Shown one piece after another: positions 38,967 through 50,609 of a stretch of DNA of 64,000 nucleotides. The notes beneath the pieces are model-generated. The model worked only from the letters and a program-made list of their open reading frames with translations. It had not been told where the DNA came from and made no database searches. Source of the stretch: Antedon bifida. Lineage: Eukaryota > Echinodermata > Crinoidea > Comatulida > Antedonidae. The stretch spans positions 2,852,001 to 2,916,000 of the forward strand of contig OY727093.1 of assembly GCA_963402885.1 (NCBI GenBank). The letters are read 5' to 3'. The first letter of the stretch is position 1. Each line of letters starts with the position of its first letter. Both the position numbers and the translations under genes were made by a program.

Positions 38967-40539
38967 GACAGTATATAATATAAACAATAGAAAATAATAC
39001 AAATAAAAGTGAAATGAATAATATACAATATTTGTAAACAACAGATATAGTTGTCTTTTCAGAGTTGTTATCATGTTTGTTTCAACTGTTTAATACCAGG
39101 TTCAAGGTTGCATGAATGTTACTATTAAAAACATTAGTTTTAACGTAAAACATACCCAATATTAAATTGTACTATTTTCAGTACAAAATTAAGATCTTGA
39201 ATTTAACAGCTGTGCTTTATTTATGAGTAACTTCCCTTTTTGATAATTAAAATAGCAGCAAAATCAATGAAAATATTAAAGAAAGGAAGAGATATTACAA
39301 TTATTGATAATATTTCATTGTACAATTCATATTATCAAGCCATTAGTGGTAATTAAAGCTTTACAACTTTTATTCTAAAATAGAAAAAGAGAAAACAATA
39401 AAATACTATGACAGTTGATGAGAAACTAACTGTAACACATGATAAAAGAAATGACAAATGAAATGATTTATTCACTGCAAACAAGCACCACAACAGACAA
39501 CAAATATAAAAACATATGATTTGCAGATAAATAATGTAAGAAACACGACAAAAAGATCACATGAGTATTAGAAAAATAGACACAGTTTTACTAATACTAA
39601 TGTAGAGTATATAGGCTACTGATGATTGATAGTTAATAGAATTTAAATTCTTCAACAAAAATGACATGTAATTTAGAATGGTAAACAAAATGGAAATTGT
39701 GTTATTGAGATGCTCCCACATAAGGAAGTGGGTGGGGGAGTCAGGTGAATGTCGGGGAAGTTGAGGGTTAAATAAAGTATTGTATCTTTTCGTAGCTAAA
39801 GATAAGAAATGTACATAGTATAAAAAATATTGATTGAATTTGAATATCGATGCACGCCATACTTTGTAAGGCTGATACATTTACTGGTCTTGTTGCATTT
39901 GTTTAAATGCTTAAATCATTCGTTCCAGCAAAAAGAAAGTGGAAGGTACTGTAGGAAATTAATCAGAATGTGACCTAACTCAGTACATTGGATTAATTGG
40001 TTGGCCACACAAATCCCAAAAGTCCACTCCTCCTCAATATTGTTAATTTTACCCTAATTTCTATAATCTAGAATGGTGGCTATTAAGGAACTTCTTTAAC
40101 ATCAGGTAGTGTATTACTATAGCACATAACGTTTGGTATTGTTGTGAGTGGTGTAAATAGGGTGATGTGCGAGTGTGTTACAGTACAGAGGGAAGGGGGT
40201 GATGTTGGAGTAAGTGCACCACCCCATTGATACAGAAGTGTATCTTTTCAACAGTTGGAAAATGGGGACCACGACACCTGTAGATAATAAGAGAACATCC
40301 CATGTAGTTGAGGTAGTTGTAGAGAGTGTTAGGGGTGCGTTATGAATGAAGTGAAACGTGAACATTGTTTTTAGGAAACTGTGTTATTGGTTAAGTGCCA
40401 CACCCTGTGGGTCACCCTTCCCACCACCAAAATCCATATTTAGATGATACAGTATTGTATGTCACTTTGACAGATAGCCACACATGAAATGATAAACAAA
40501 CAACATTGAGTTATTATTAAAAGATAAATGTCTAACCAC

Positions 40540-40779
40540 ATTAGAATGTCTGGAAAAACTCTCATTCAGTTCGTTAAATAAACTGGAAGCATTGGAGAGC
40601 TCAAGTAAGCTGAGCTCTTTATTGTCATCTTCATCATCACTTGCTAGTCTATGGGTATAATCTGGTGCATTTGGATTCAAAAACACTGTTTCTTCTTGAT
40701 GAATAAGCGGCAATTCTTTCGACTTCTTTTTCTTTCCAAAAGCAATTTTTCGAAGCTTTGCAGTATTTGAATCTGTCAT
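40540..40779 (-). CDS. Unrecognised coding exon; possible N-terminal exon of FER
   Basis: The minus-strand ATG at 40779 opens about 80 residues: basic MTDSNTAKLRKIAFGKKKKS, then LPLIHQEETVFLNPNAPDY, the acidic SDDEDD and a Leu/Ser-rich helix-like stretch to SFSRHSN. The mixed, non-repetitive composition and the low-complexity collapse after the candidate donor look like a real exon. I do not recognise the family. Two weak donors (AAT/GTGGTT or GTG/GTTAGA) are both phase 0. Joining either to the FER acceptor at 34306 is in frame and would put about 85 residues before MGFG. No other coding sequence lies between them. It could instead be a short separate gene ending at 40462. Confidence 0.5.
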
Positions 40780-41235
40780 ACTGCTTGCTTACAACAACAC
40801 AGACAAAAAAAATCGGTTTAAAATATGTAATTTTACTCAAAATATGGAAGAAAACGATCGTCTAAATTATAGGCTGTGTAAAAAACACAAGCTGGAACCT
40901 TGGAAACCGAACTACACCACATACGGCGGTCATGCCGAGATGGCCATTCATTCATACGTCTTGTTTTCCGGCTAGGCTCTATTCATATGGAAATTAACTA
41001 CACTCACTGCAACTTCAGTAAATATCAAAAGTTTGTTGAATTGATGTTAAATAACTTGAAATTACCTACCTTCAATATCAAGATGAAATATTATGTTAAA
41101 AGTACTTAAAAGAAAGTTTTATTCCAAATAAATAATACATGAATTCAAGATCAGGAACTTCTAAACCAACTTCTTCCAGGCAAGGAAGAGAACCTACCTA
41201 GAGGGCGTAGGCCAAGTTATTTACTTTATCAGAAG

Positions 41236-41330
41236 CGAATTACGCCTCGCCGCCGCGCCTCCTCCTCCTCCCCCGCGCTGCCGCCGCGAACTCCTGGTCA
41301 CCGTGGCCTTTGAAAACTTCCGGGTTTAAA
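41236..41330. promoter_or_regulatory. GC-rich promoter-like block
   Basis: A run of CpG-containing sequence (CGCCTCGCCGCCGCGCCTCC, then CCGCGCTGCCGCCGCGAACT) in otherwise AT-rich DNA, with no TATA box seen. It lies between the minus-strand exon at 40779 and the plus-strand FBXL17-like gene, so it could be a shared, divergent promoter. A possible plus-strand 5' exon follows it, ending at AAGCAG/GTAGGC near 41444. Confidence 0.4.
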
Positions 41331-42891
41331 AAAAAAAGTAAACAAGATTTGAACTTTGACCAAATGTCAAGGATGGCGTATTTTGTGTGTGAATTTTTTT
41401 GGACGGAGTTAGTTTAGCATCTGCATTAGCAATTTTTATAAAGCAGGTAGGCTAAATGAAATAAAGATAGGATTTATAAATATAATATGGACCAGGTAGG
41501 CTCTAATAAAAGAAAAACCTAGCCTACCAAAAGAAGTAATAAGAAGACATATTATATTTACGGTAGGCTGCCACCTGCCAAAAATGTAACGAAGTGTGAA
41601 GTGGCTGGTGGTGGGTGACGAGCTCTCTGGCTGGGTCAAATTGTACCACCCACCCTCCTACCTAGCTATAATAGGAGTACGTAGGCTAGGCCTAACTAGG
41701 TTAGCATATTAGTACTGCACTGTTGGAATATTTTGGTATCCTTCATACATCCATGAGAATGGTAACATCTTTATGGGAAATTTTTTTTTTTTTAATTATA
41801 AATATATTGTATTTTGTTATATATATAATTATTTTTCTATATTTACTTCATTCTTTTAGTATATATTACATAAATCTCTTTATTCATCTCATAAACAAAC
41901 AAAAACAAGTGAGGAGTAAAACATGTTTTAAACGATGAAAGGGACCTCCAAGAAACCCCAAGGGGCTTGTGATAGGAGGCCCACTAAAACTAGTTACATT
42001 AATTAAGATACCTTAAAAAGAATAAATAAATAGATAAATAAATAAAAATAAATAAATAAATAAAAAAATTATTATTCATTTTCAATATATTATTGAGACT
42101 GACAATCCCCCCTAAAGTAAGGAGGTACTTTACTGTGATGGGAGGAAACATTTAATATGTTCCGCAAACTATGGGCAGCAGCCCAAACATTTTTGATGGA
42201 AGTGTCAAGATGATGAATGGTGTTTGAAGTTACCAAATTGTGTTAATTGTTACAAACATGTTTGTAAACATACCAAATACCATTAATATTTGCGGCTAAA
42301 GTGTCGATGATGATAACGATGTAATGTCAATTTTTAGGTGAACTTTGACACAACACAGTGCCGTGTGGATTATAGAAATATTAATATTTTTATCATTTAT
42401 AGGCCCATATTCTGTGACCATTAAAATGAGTGGAGGAACAGTAAAAATGTGATTTTACTGGTCCTCTTGTCAACTGTGGTAAAAAGACCAACTGGGAATA
42501 AGAATGTTTAAAGAGCATGGTTATGAACATTTTATAATGAGAATTGAAAAAAAATGTTAATTTATCACATGATCTGCACCCTGTAGACAGTATTATATCA
42601 AGCCTGAATAATAAAAAAAGTGGTAAATATTATTTTTAGATGAGTCATAAATTTAAACCTCAAACAAATCCCATTTGATAGCATAATAGAAATCATGACA
42701 ATAAGTACCACCATAGTCATGCAGCGGTGAGTGGTACACATTGAGATGAAATTCAAGTGTCTACACTTATTTTTCTATTGTTAAAATGTAATAGACTAAG
42801 ATGAGTCAGATTAAACCTGAGACAGAGTAAACTGATTGTCATTGTTCCATGTGCTGGCATTTTATTGTTCTAACACGTGGACGCCACTTGT

Positions 42892-43070
42892 ACTGCTGAA
42901 TACATTCAGAAAAATCTCCCGAAACCAGTTTCTTGAGGTCCAAGAGGTCCCAATTTAGCATTTAAAACACATTCAGAATACTGGAGACTTGTCTCCAAAC
43001 TGTCATAAAATAAAAATAAAACCAGACATATTATAGGTTAGCCCAAGAGTCGATATTTGAGAATTGACTG
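42892..43070. mobile_element. Inverted-repeat element, family C
   Basis: Contains 'cttgaggtccaagaggtccc', 'cattcagaatactgg', 'aaccagacatattatag' and 'gatatttgagaattgactgt', the family C words in reverse orientation relative to 38806-38966. The outer left boundary is uncertain. Confidence 0.55.
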
Positions 43071-43464
43071 TACAGTACAGTAGCCCTAATTTTACGAGAG
43101 GATGTTTATGGACACAGTACAGATTTTACATGTTTCAACTAACCAACAGGTTGGAAGTAGGGTTGGGTGGGAATTACTATCTATCTAGTTTTTATGTTCT
43201 ACACAATGTTTCAATAATTATTATATTATTTCATTAACTGTCTGTGTTATTTGTAACCATAGTGTGCTCCGGATGGCAAGTTATATACAGTATTACATAA
43301 TTACATAAAATGCAACATTTGTGGTTTAGGAGAGAGAGAGTGCTCAATTTACTTTGTTAGAAGTGTCTGTTCATTACTTTTTTGGGCTATCATAGGCAGA
43401 AAAATGTTAAATGTAACAAATTATTAGGTTAGGCTTGCATCACGTACATATGTGAACTGTATAT

Positions 43465-43611
43465 TAAGCTCTGTCTACACTATCAAAGGTAGGATGTGCC
43501 CAAATATAGTAGTGATATGCCCGAATATGATAGTGATATGACATCATTATGTCCATATATGGGTACATGACATTTTTTTGTCACATAAACTTTGATAGTG
43601 TACACAGAGCA
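43465..43611. mobile_element. MITE family A copy
   Basis: AAGCTCTGTCTACACTATCA at the left, CTTTGATAGTGTACACAGAG at the right, about 147 bp apart, family interior between. Confidence 0.85.
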
Positions 43612-44278
43612 TAAGGCATCACATACATATGTGTACTGTATCACAGAACTTGTTACGATACTGGACGAACTATAGATACCGATAATCGGCTACAAATTGT
43701 AAAATAAATGTTTTTTGTTATTCCAAAGATTACTGTTAGTTATTCCAATTTTTTTAGATAACACTTAACAGTGAAAGTGAAAATGCTAATATGGGTTACA
43801 CAACAAGTATATAATCCTATCATAACTTATGTTTCCTTGGATTTAATCCTATTTTCCTGTACTTGTATTTTTTCTATTAAACATTTTACTAATATTCAGG
43901 AGACTTTATTCCCGATTTAGATACACTGGCCATCAGAGAGTGCATGTTGGATTAATTTAAATTTACATATATATTTTTTTTAACCCAACTTAAAACAATT
44001 TACTAATTGAGGTAAACCAGTTTCCAGCTGTGAATTACTGTATATAGTCACTTTTTGGGTCAGGTGATTCTGGTTTTCAAAACTTCTTTAAGTTCAAAAC
44101 TTATTTCCACACAAAGCAAAGCAAGCATTAAAATTTAAAAGAGTTAATTCATAGAAACCAAAATTCTAATTCACTAAAATAATTGATTCATTTAGTTGAT
44201 TAAACTATGATTACTATGTCTAAATATTTTTTAAAAATGATTTTGTTTTGAATGTAATTTGCTCACCAGGCCCTATAT

Positions 44279-44433
44279 TCCTGGTTCCTATAAGACACAA
44301 TGCAATGGATGTAATCTCACAATGCAAGCAAATTTAACAATGACAAGCGACAGTTCGAACAATCCATCGCTTGTGAATGTGATTGGTTAAATTACTTGCG
44401 TAATTAGTTGCGTCTAAGTGGGAACCAAGCTTT
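44279..44433. mobile_element. MITE family B copy
   Basis: TCCTGGTTCCTATAAGACAC at the left, GCGTCTAAGTGGGAACCAAG at the right, 'aatgacaagcgac' and 'gtgattggtt' inside; about 155 bp. Confidence 0.75.
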
Positions 44434-44454
44434 ATTGAAAGATTACCTTCACAG

Positions 44455-44710
44455 CAACTAGTGAGGGAGTGGTCAAGCCTTTATACATACATACGGTCCA
44501 AGGCTCGCTCCATGGTTCTGTTAGTAGAACCAGTCTTCTTGGATAAAGAATATAAACCGTACCTGTAGGTCCAGTGTACACATCTGGTGTGTACTTCAAA
44601 GAACCTATCTTTCGAGACGAGTAGGGGGTTACTCCGGTGTACAGTAGTACTGTCACACATAGTTACTCATCATAACTGGGCCCTCTGGGAGACCACTCTT
44701 TGACAGAAGA
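44455..44710. repeat. Dispersed family E copy
   Basis: Contains GCTCCATGGTTCTGTTAGTA, 'gtacctgtaggtccagtgta', 'gtgtacttcaaagaacctat' and 'acagtagtactgtcac', paralleling 26815-26945. Confidence 0.55.
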
Positions 44711-45741
44711 GACGTTTTTATGTACTATACTATGAAATACACTCAAAATATTTTCCTAATGAGGACAAAAGTGATTTGATTTGGTCAGGTCACTCAGTAT
44801 ATTAAAGATTATTATAATAACTAAATTGAGGCTCTGAACAATGTGTAGTGTTAAATATTGATAGTCTTTTTGTTTTGGTATCTCAGGGGAAATCCTTTTT
44901 GATTATACACTAATCTATGTTTCTTATTGTTTATTCAAACATGTGTTATAGTATAACTTCATGCTGAGTCAGCTAAATTGTAAATGTTAAAGTATTGTTA
45001 TTATACTAATTGTCATCATGATATTTTATATTTGATCATTGTACACCTACTCTAAACAATTGTGGTCAACTCTAAGTAATCCCCTATTGCTCCACCCATT
45101 TCAAACATTTTAACAGATTATTAAAATTATTGTAACCTAAAAAAAAACAGTTCATAATTTAAATATTTGTACAAATTTCATTTGCTCAAGTAAAACAAAA
45201 CAGAAGAAACCAAATGTAGTCGGTGATGCATTTAAAGTGTAAAAGAAAAGAAAAAAAACTGAATCCCTAACACAAGCCAAGATGTATTTTCTTTCAAAAA
45301 CATGAAAAACTTTACAGTAAATTAGCCATTTTGTAGTTTTAATAAGTTTATTCACTTTATAAAACCATACTGAAAATGTTAATAGCAGTTATTAAATTTA
45401 ATATTAAAAATAAAAAAATTGAGCTTTCGTTGACTTCTTTCTTCAGTAGAGTACGGTTTTATCAGGTAAATAATTGTTTTAATCCAAGTAAAATAAAATA
45501 AAGTGGCCTATTCAACAACAAACTTTTTTTTAAATAATGTTTTCATTACAATACTGTATCTTTCTTATTTCAAATATATAAAGTTTTAATATGTTTTTCT
45601 TTTCTGACAAATACTTATATACTTAATTAAAATTATTAAAATAGTTTTAATACAGTAGTACAGTACTATAATAATTATCTGATTTCTGTTGTTTAACAAA
45701 TTATTTGTTTTATTATTTAAAATTTATTGTTTAATTTTCAG

Positions 45742-45864
45742 ATATAGTACTTATGTTCTTATCATGCATGAATGAATTCTTACAAATAGTGACAAAGCAA
45801 TTTGTGATGTCACTACATTCTGATATCAAGATCACATTGAAATAAAAGTATAAGAGTAAAAGGA
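45742..45864 (+). other. 5' UTR part of the first coding exon of the FBXL17-like gene
   Basis: TTGTTTAATTTTCAG is a strong acceptor ending at 45741, and no ATG-led frame longer than the main one starts in between. This marks a spliced 5' leader. Short upstream ATGs occur in it (for example near 45752). Confidence 0.55.
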
Positions 45865-48858
45865 ATGATGAAACCAGACAAGCAAGACTTGATAATGGAA
45901 GGAAATGAGACGGAGAGAGGAAGTACAGTCAAGGAGGACAAAACTCTCCCTCATAAATATGCTAATAAGTCATGTGACGTTAGCTCATTAACCATTCAGT
46001 CTTTAAATACTTCTAATTGTGATACATCACCAGAAAAGCGGATACTGCCTCAAGGGTCGGTGGACGATAGGTTAAACCCGAACAAACTGTGTCGATACTC
46101 ATATATGGACTGTACATCAAGATCCAAGAGATTACCACCAGGAGATATTCCTAATGAAAGGGACATTGTTCAAGAACCATCATGTAGGGGATTTCCCTTT
46201 TTAGAAAGGACAGATGACGAAGCACATGGAGATAAAACTAAAAGCAGACCAAATCAGTCAGTGGTAAATGATTCGCTTTCTTCAAAATCAAACGTTGAAA
46301 ATAAAAATATAACAGATGAAGTATTATTTATAAACAATCTGCCGCGAAGTCTTCTTGTGCACATCTTTTCGATGTTAAAAATGCGGGATATTTTAAATCA
46401 TGCAGCGTGCGTCTGCAAACTTTGGTACAGTATTAGTAAGGATCCGGATCTTTGGCGTAGCATCAGGTTAGAAGATTCACACGAGTATCTACGAATCACA
46501 GACTGCATTCTGGATCGTGTCACGTCGCTTAGCAACAACATTTCGTCAATATTACTTTCAGACTGCAGTCTCGTTACAGACAGCGGATTATCGTCTGTCC
46601 TCACTAAATGTTCAAATTTAAGGATTTTGCATTTATTACAGTAAGTACAGTATCAAAGATTTACATAGCTAGCAAAGTTTAGGTAGGTGTCAAACACTAT
46701 TAAAGGTTGCCTGAAGAAAACAAAAATGACCTGTTCTTATGTGGGTTGACAAGGACCTTTAATTAAGTGGGTGTTCCTGGCCAACTCAGCACAAATACAC
46801 TCCTCGATAAAAAAAATTACAGAATTTAATATATAAAAATGTACTCAAATAATATATTGTGCACAAATTAATTAAAATTAAAAAAATGAATACATTTTAC
46901 AATAAATTTAATTGATGCTTTAGATGTTCAAGGTTAACAGACATGAGTTACACGTCTATCGCTGACCACTGTCATCGGCTAAAGAAGTTGAACTTGTCGG
47001 GTTCTGTCGGTCTAACTGACGTAGCCCTTCAGAGGGTAAGTAAAAACAACTGAGAAAGAAACTTTTGAGAGTCTACAGTAGTAATTAGTAAGAACAAAAT
47101 TTAATGGACATTGGGGTGGGACTATGCTTTGTTAAAATGACAATAAATAATATCGCATCGTATAACTTTAACGTATCATTTTTCAAGATTGCCTGTAGCT
47201 GTCGGCAACTAGAACAAGTGAAATTGAACCAGTGTACACAAATAACGGATAAATCAACGCAAGTTCTTGCCATCAAATGTCCGAACATTGAACTTATCAC
47301 ATTCCAAGAAAATGACCAGGTTGATAATAGCACAGTATTAATATATATATCAGTATAACACAGTGTATATTTAAACGCATAGAGTATAATTGATTGATAT
47401 GTGAAAGTGGAATAACATTTTGTTCTTGAAATCTGTAGGTGACTGATGCATCAGTTGAAGCTCTCTCTTCTCACTGCAAGTCTCTTCACTCTATAACAAT
47501 ACATAAATGTTCCCTTTCAATAAATGGTTTCTTCCATTTATCAAAAGTAAGTTTGTGGAATTATTGTGTTTACCAATACTGGGACCAAAATGGATTGGAT
47601 TTGTACCCCATATATTTTGGCTATTCCATTGAATTTAATTAATTTAATTTACAGACTAGAGTTTGAGACACCAACACTTAAGAAGGGGATACAGGGGACT
47701 CCACTATTCAGAGGGTGCCACTATTGAGGACACCCCTATTGACAACAATGTTCCAAAGGTGTCTCTTTAATAGGGTTTTACTGTAGTTCGAAAATCAACA
47801 TGATAAACCAACATGATTGAAGTACAAAAAATACTTAGCCAAGAGAATTAAAGTAGTGTGGTTGTCTAAACAAGAGGGAACAATCCCCTGTGCAGGCCAT
47901 GGGGTTATAAAAGGCCTGTGAAAAAGTGGCCAGGTTGAAAATTTACAAGTCGTACTAGTGGCTATGGCCCTGAATACAGTATACGAATTGTGGTATTTTC
48001 TTTAACTACCCATATCAATCCTTCTTCTTCTTCAACAGATTCCAACATTAATAAATATTGACATTAGTAACAATAAGAATGTGAGCCCTCACGCCGTCAA
48101 GTATGTTATAGACCATTGTAAGCACATTCAGACGTTGAACCTCTGCCTATGTCACAGTATTGATGATGACTGTATTCAACATATTTCCATTTATGCTAAA
48201 GAAATCAAGAAATTATTATTGGTCGGCTGTAAGCTAACAGACGCAGGTATAATATAATTAGTAAATACTATAAATTGCTTATTTAATTGTGGAATATACA
48301 AATGATGTGGTTAATATGCTTGTATGCAAGGTTCTGGGTCCAATTCTTAAAAAGTACAAGAAATTTCCAAATAGCCAACTACCAACTGTATCTGTGACAT
48401 TTGGTTTTTAAAAAACTGGTTAAAAATTCAAAGAAAAACTTTGTTAAATATATTTGGAGGTGGCGTGGAGGTTTTAATTTTATTTAGGAACCAGATTTCA
48501 GCTCAAGTATAGGTATGGCATGCCATTTATGCATAAATATGCCTCAATTAAAAAAAGCAAAATCTTACTTTTTACAGCTTTATTCAGTCTTGGAAAATAT
48601 GCAAGTAATTTGGAACATGTTGACGTCGGTTGGTGCGAGGAAATCACGGACGAGGGCGTCATCTCAATATCGACTATGTGTGCGAGACTCAAGTACCTTG
48701 GCTTGATGCGCTGTGATAAAGTGTCAGACAGGACCATGCTGCAACTAGCCAAACAAAACAGTCATATTGTTTATAGTACGTTTTTACTGGATAGCCAGAG
48801 ACTCATAGCACAAGCCACAAGTCAAGGGTTCGAGTTTAAATTGGACGATGGGGATTAA
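45865..48858 (+). CDS. FBXL17: F-box and leucine-rich-repeat protein, FBXL17-like
   Basis: Substrate receptor of an SCF ubiquitin ligase; human FBXL17 controls quality of BTB-domain dimers. Exons 45865-46640, 46924-47035, 47188-47319, 47439-47546, 48039-48246 and 48578-48858 read in one frame to TAA, giving 538 residues. Residues 1-150 are polar and probably disordered, shorter than the human N terminus. The F-box lies at about 157-203 (LPRSLLVHIFSML, CVCKLWYSI, DLWRSI). Amino-acid LRRs of the cysteine-containing type follow, with LNLSGSVGLTD, VTDASVEAL, LNLCLCHSIDDDCI and LVGCKLTD. The C terminus is the best match: VDVGWCEEITDEG, LKYLGLMRCDKV and IVYSTFLLDSQRL parallel the human end. The exon 3 donor (CAG/GTTGAT) is weak, but the frame supports it. 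Two adjacent ATGs start the frame; the first is taken. Confidence 0.88.
47680..47786. repeat. Dispersed family D copy
   Basis: 'acttaagaaggggatacagg', 'gaggacacccctattgac', 'ggtgtctctttaatagggtt' then TTACTGTAG; located in the long intron of the FBXL17-like gene. Confidence 0.55.
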
Positions 48859-50576
48859 GATGTTCACCATGTGACTTCTCAGCTATTGAGTCTAACAGTC
48901 ATTCTACGCGTGCCCAGAACGAAAGATCACTAATAAACGAAACATTGTGGAGAAAGAATTGTACTCTCTTGATTAAGAAGTCTTTGACCTAATTGTGTGC
49001 TTTAGTAACTATGCCTACGAACTCTGAATATTTTTTAAATAGGCCGACCACGCCATTTTTTGTCGCCTTTGAGAAGTGAGGGGCTGGAGCTGGCTCGTCC
49101 TTCTTGGTAAATACGTGTTTGCAACACTTCCGAATATCCCTGCTTTGTACTCATGATTCAAAATATAGTAATTTCGATACATAAATTAACAATTACTGTG
49201 TATGCAAACAGAACAAAAATGTAAGTTTAACAATTAAAACTGATAATTCTACTACATTGCTGCATGTTTAAATAAGTATTACAATAAAATTTCCAGGACC
49301 AATATTGAATATGTCAACAGTACTTGCTTCACCTTACTCAATTAATTTTATTAACTTACCTTAAGTAGAAATAAAGTTAAATACTCATTTTACACTACCA
49401 CCATCTAGAACAAATGTTTATATTGTAAATACTGTAATCTTTTAATATAAAAGATGTACTAAGTGAATAAAAGTGTATTTGTAGGTTACAATATAATGCT
49501 TTGTAATTTGGATACAACACTTTTATTATGCTTGTAAACATCGCCATAATAGAAATCGTGAACGATTAATTGTAGTAATTTATGGTGTACAAAATGTTTC
49601 AGTCCAATTTCTATAGAAAAGTGTATTATCAAATCCATTTTGTCCGTGATGCTTTTATATGGTCCAATTATATGAACACATTTGTAATCATGCGTATTTA
49701 TAATCATACCTGTAATTAATATTAATTATTTGAGAAAAGTTTTAGTGATTAAATATTTGCTGGTGCAATTATTCATATTTATGTAAATTGTGAAACTTTT
49801 TTTGTAAAAAGAAACTCATGTATGTACAGTACGTAATAAATAACTTTGTCAAAGTCAACAAATAAAACAATGTCATCTGTATTATGTCAATGTATTAAAC
49901 AAAAAATATTGAAATCTAAAATTCAGATATTCCAGTTTCAAACAATACATGAACAACATGAGCAAATAAATCATACACAAAATTGAAATTGTAAATTTTA
50001 TTAAATTATCAACGATAACAGAGATATGATTTGGGTTTTGATTTTTAACAATTTCATGAAGTAACACAACATTTAAATTTTAAACTATTTACTTGCAACA
50101 TAAATTGGATAAATTTTGTTTTCAACTTTTGGATTTAACTTGTTTAGATATAATCAAAATTATACATCTGTGAACAATATGGTATGGTGTCTTAACTTGT
50201 GATCAATAAGAGGTCGGACAAGACAACCAATTAACTGAATTAATTATTACTGTAAATTATTACTGTTTATACTTTTCATATTATAAATGCTTTGGTTTTA
50301 AACTGCGTTATCCATTTCAATTGTTATTATTAAGTGAATATAGTGTATTTAGACATAAATACAACGAATGCTATCCCATGGAAACATTGTCTGGTTTCAG
50401 ACATTATTTAAATCAGGCATGAGCACCTATCATGCCTGGTACAGTCGTATGAATGCTGTCCTTTGGGCCCAAGGGTGACCATTATAGTCCTTTTGATTGA
50501 ATGAGGCAATAAGCAGTGGTCAACGTGGTCACTTGTCTGCCTGTCTAATTTACCTCCATATTTTAGACTTTAATGG
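48859..50576. other. Intergenic: 3' UTR of the FBXL17-like gene and facing 3' end of the RING gene
   Basis: Convergent 3' ends. Several AATAAA hexamers on the plus strand (about 49283, 49462 and 49836) could end the FBXL17-like transcript. No coding exon seen; AT-rich filler otherwise. Confidence 0.5.
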
Positions 50577-50582
50577 TTTATT
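50577..50582 (-). terminator. Candidate poly(A) signal of the RING gene
   Basis: AATAAA on the minus strand about 28 bp after the stop codon at 50610-50612. Position only. Confidence 0.4.
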
Positions 50583-50609
50583 TTTTCATGAATTAAATTG
50601 AAACTGGTT

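Larger units (their letters stand above)
36216..40539. other. Non-coding stretch upstream of the FER F-BAR exons
   Basis: AT-rich. No convincing coding exon on either strand; the open frames here have ordinary low-complexity composition. It contains family D fragments (about 36720-36775 and 37600-37745), a family C element and simple AT filler. If 40540-40779 belongs to FER, this is FER intron. Confidence 0.5.
41445..45741. other. Non-coding stretch, probable 5' UTR intron of the FBXL17-like gene
   Basis: No coding exon found. Contains an AAAT microsatellite (about 42025-42066), one copy each of families A, B, C and E, and AT-rich filler. The acceptor at 45741 shows that the gene has at least one exon upstream, so part of this stretch is intron. 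Confidence 0.5.

Noticed and set aside
39557..39880. 107-codon minus-strand open frame upstream of FER
   Set aside because: Low-complexity hydrophobic and aromatic composition expected of AT-rich noise; no splice context linking it to neighbours.
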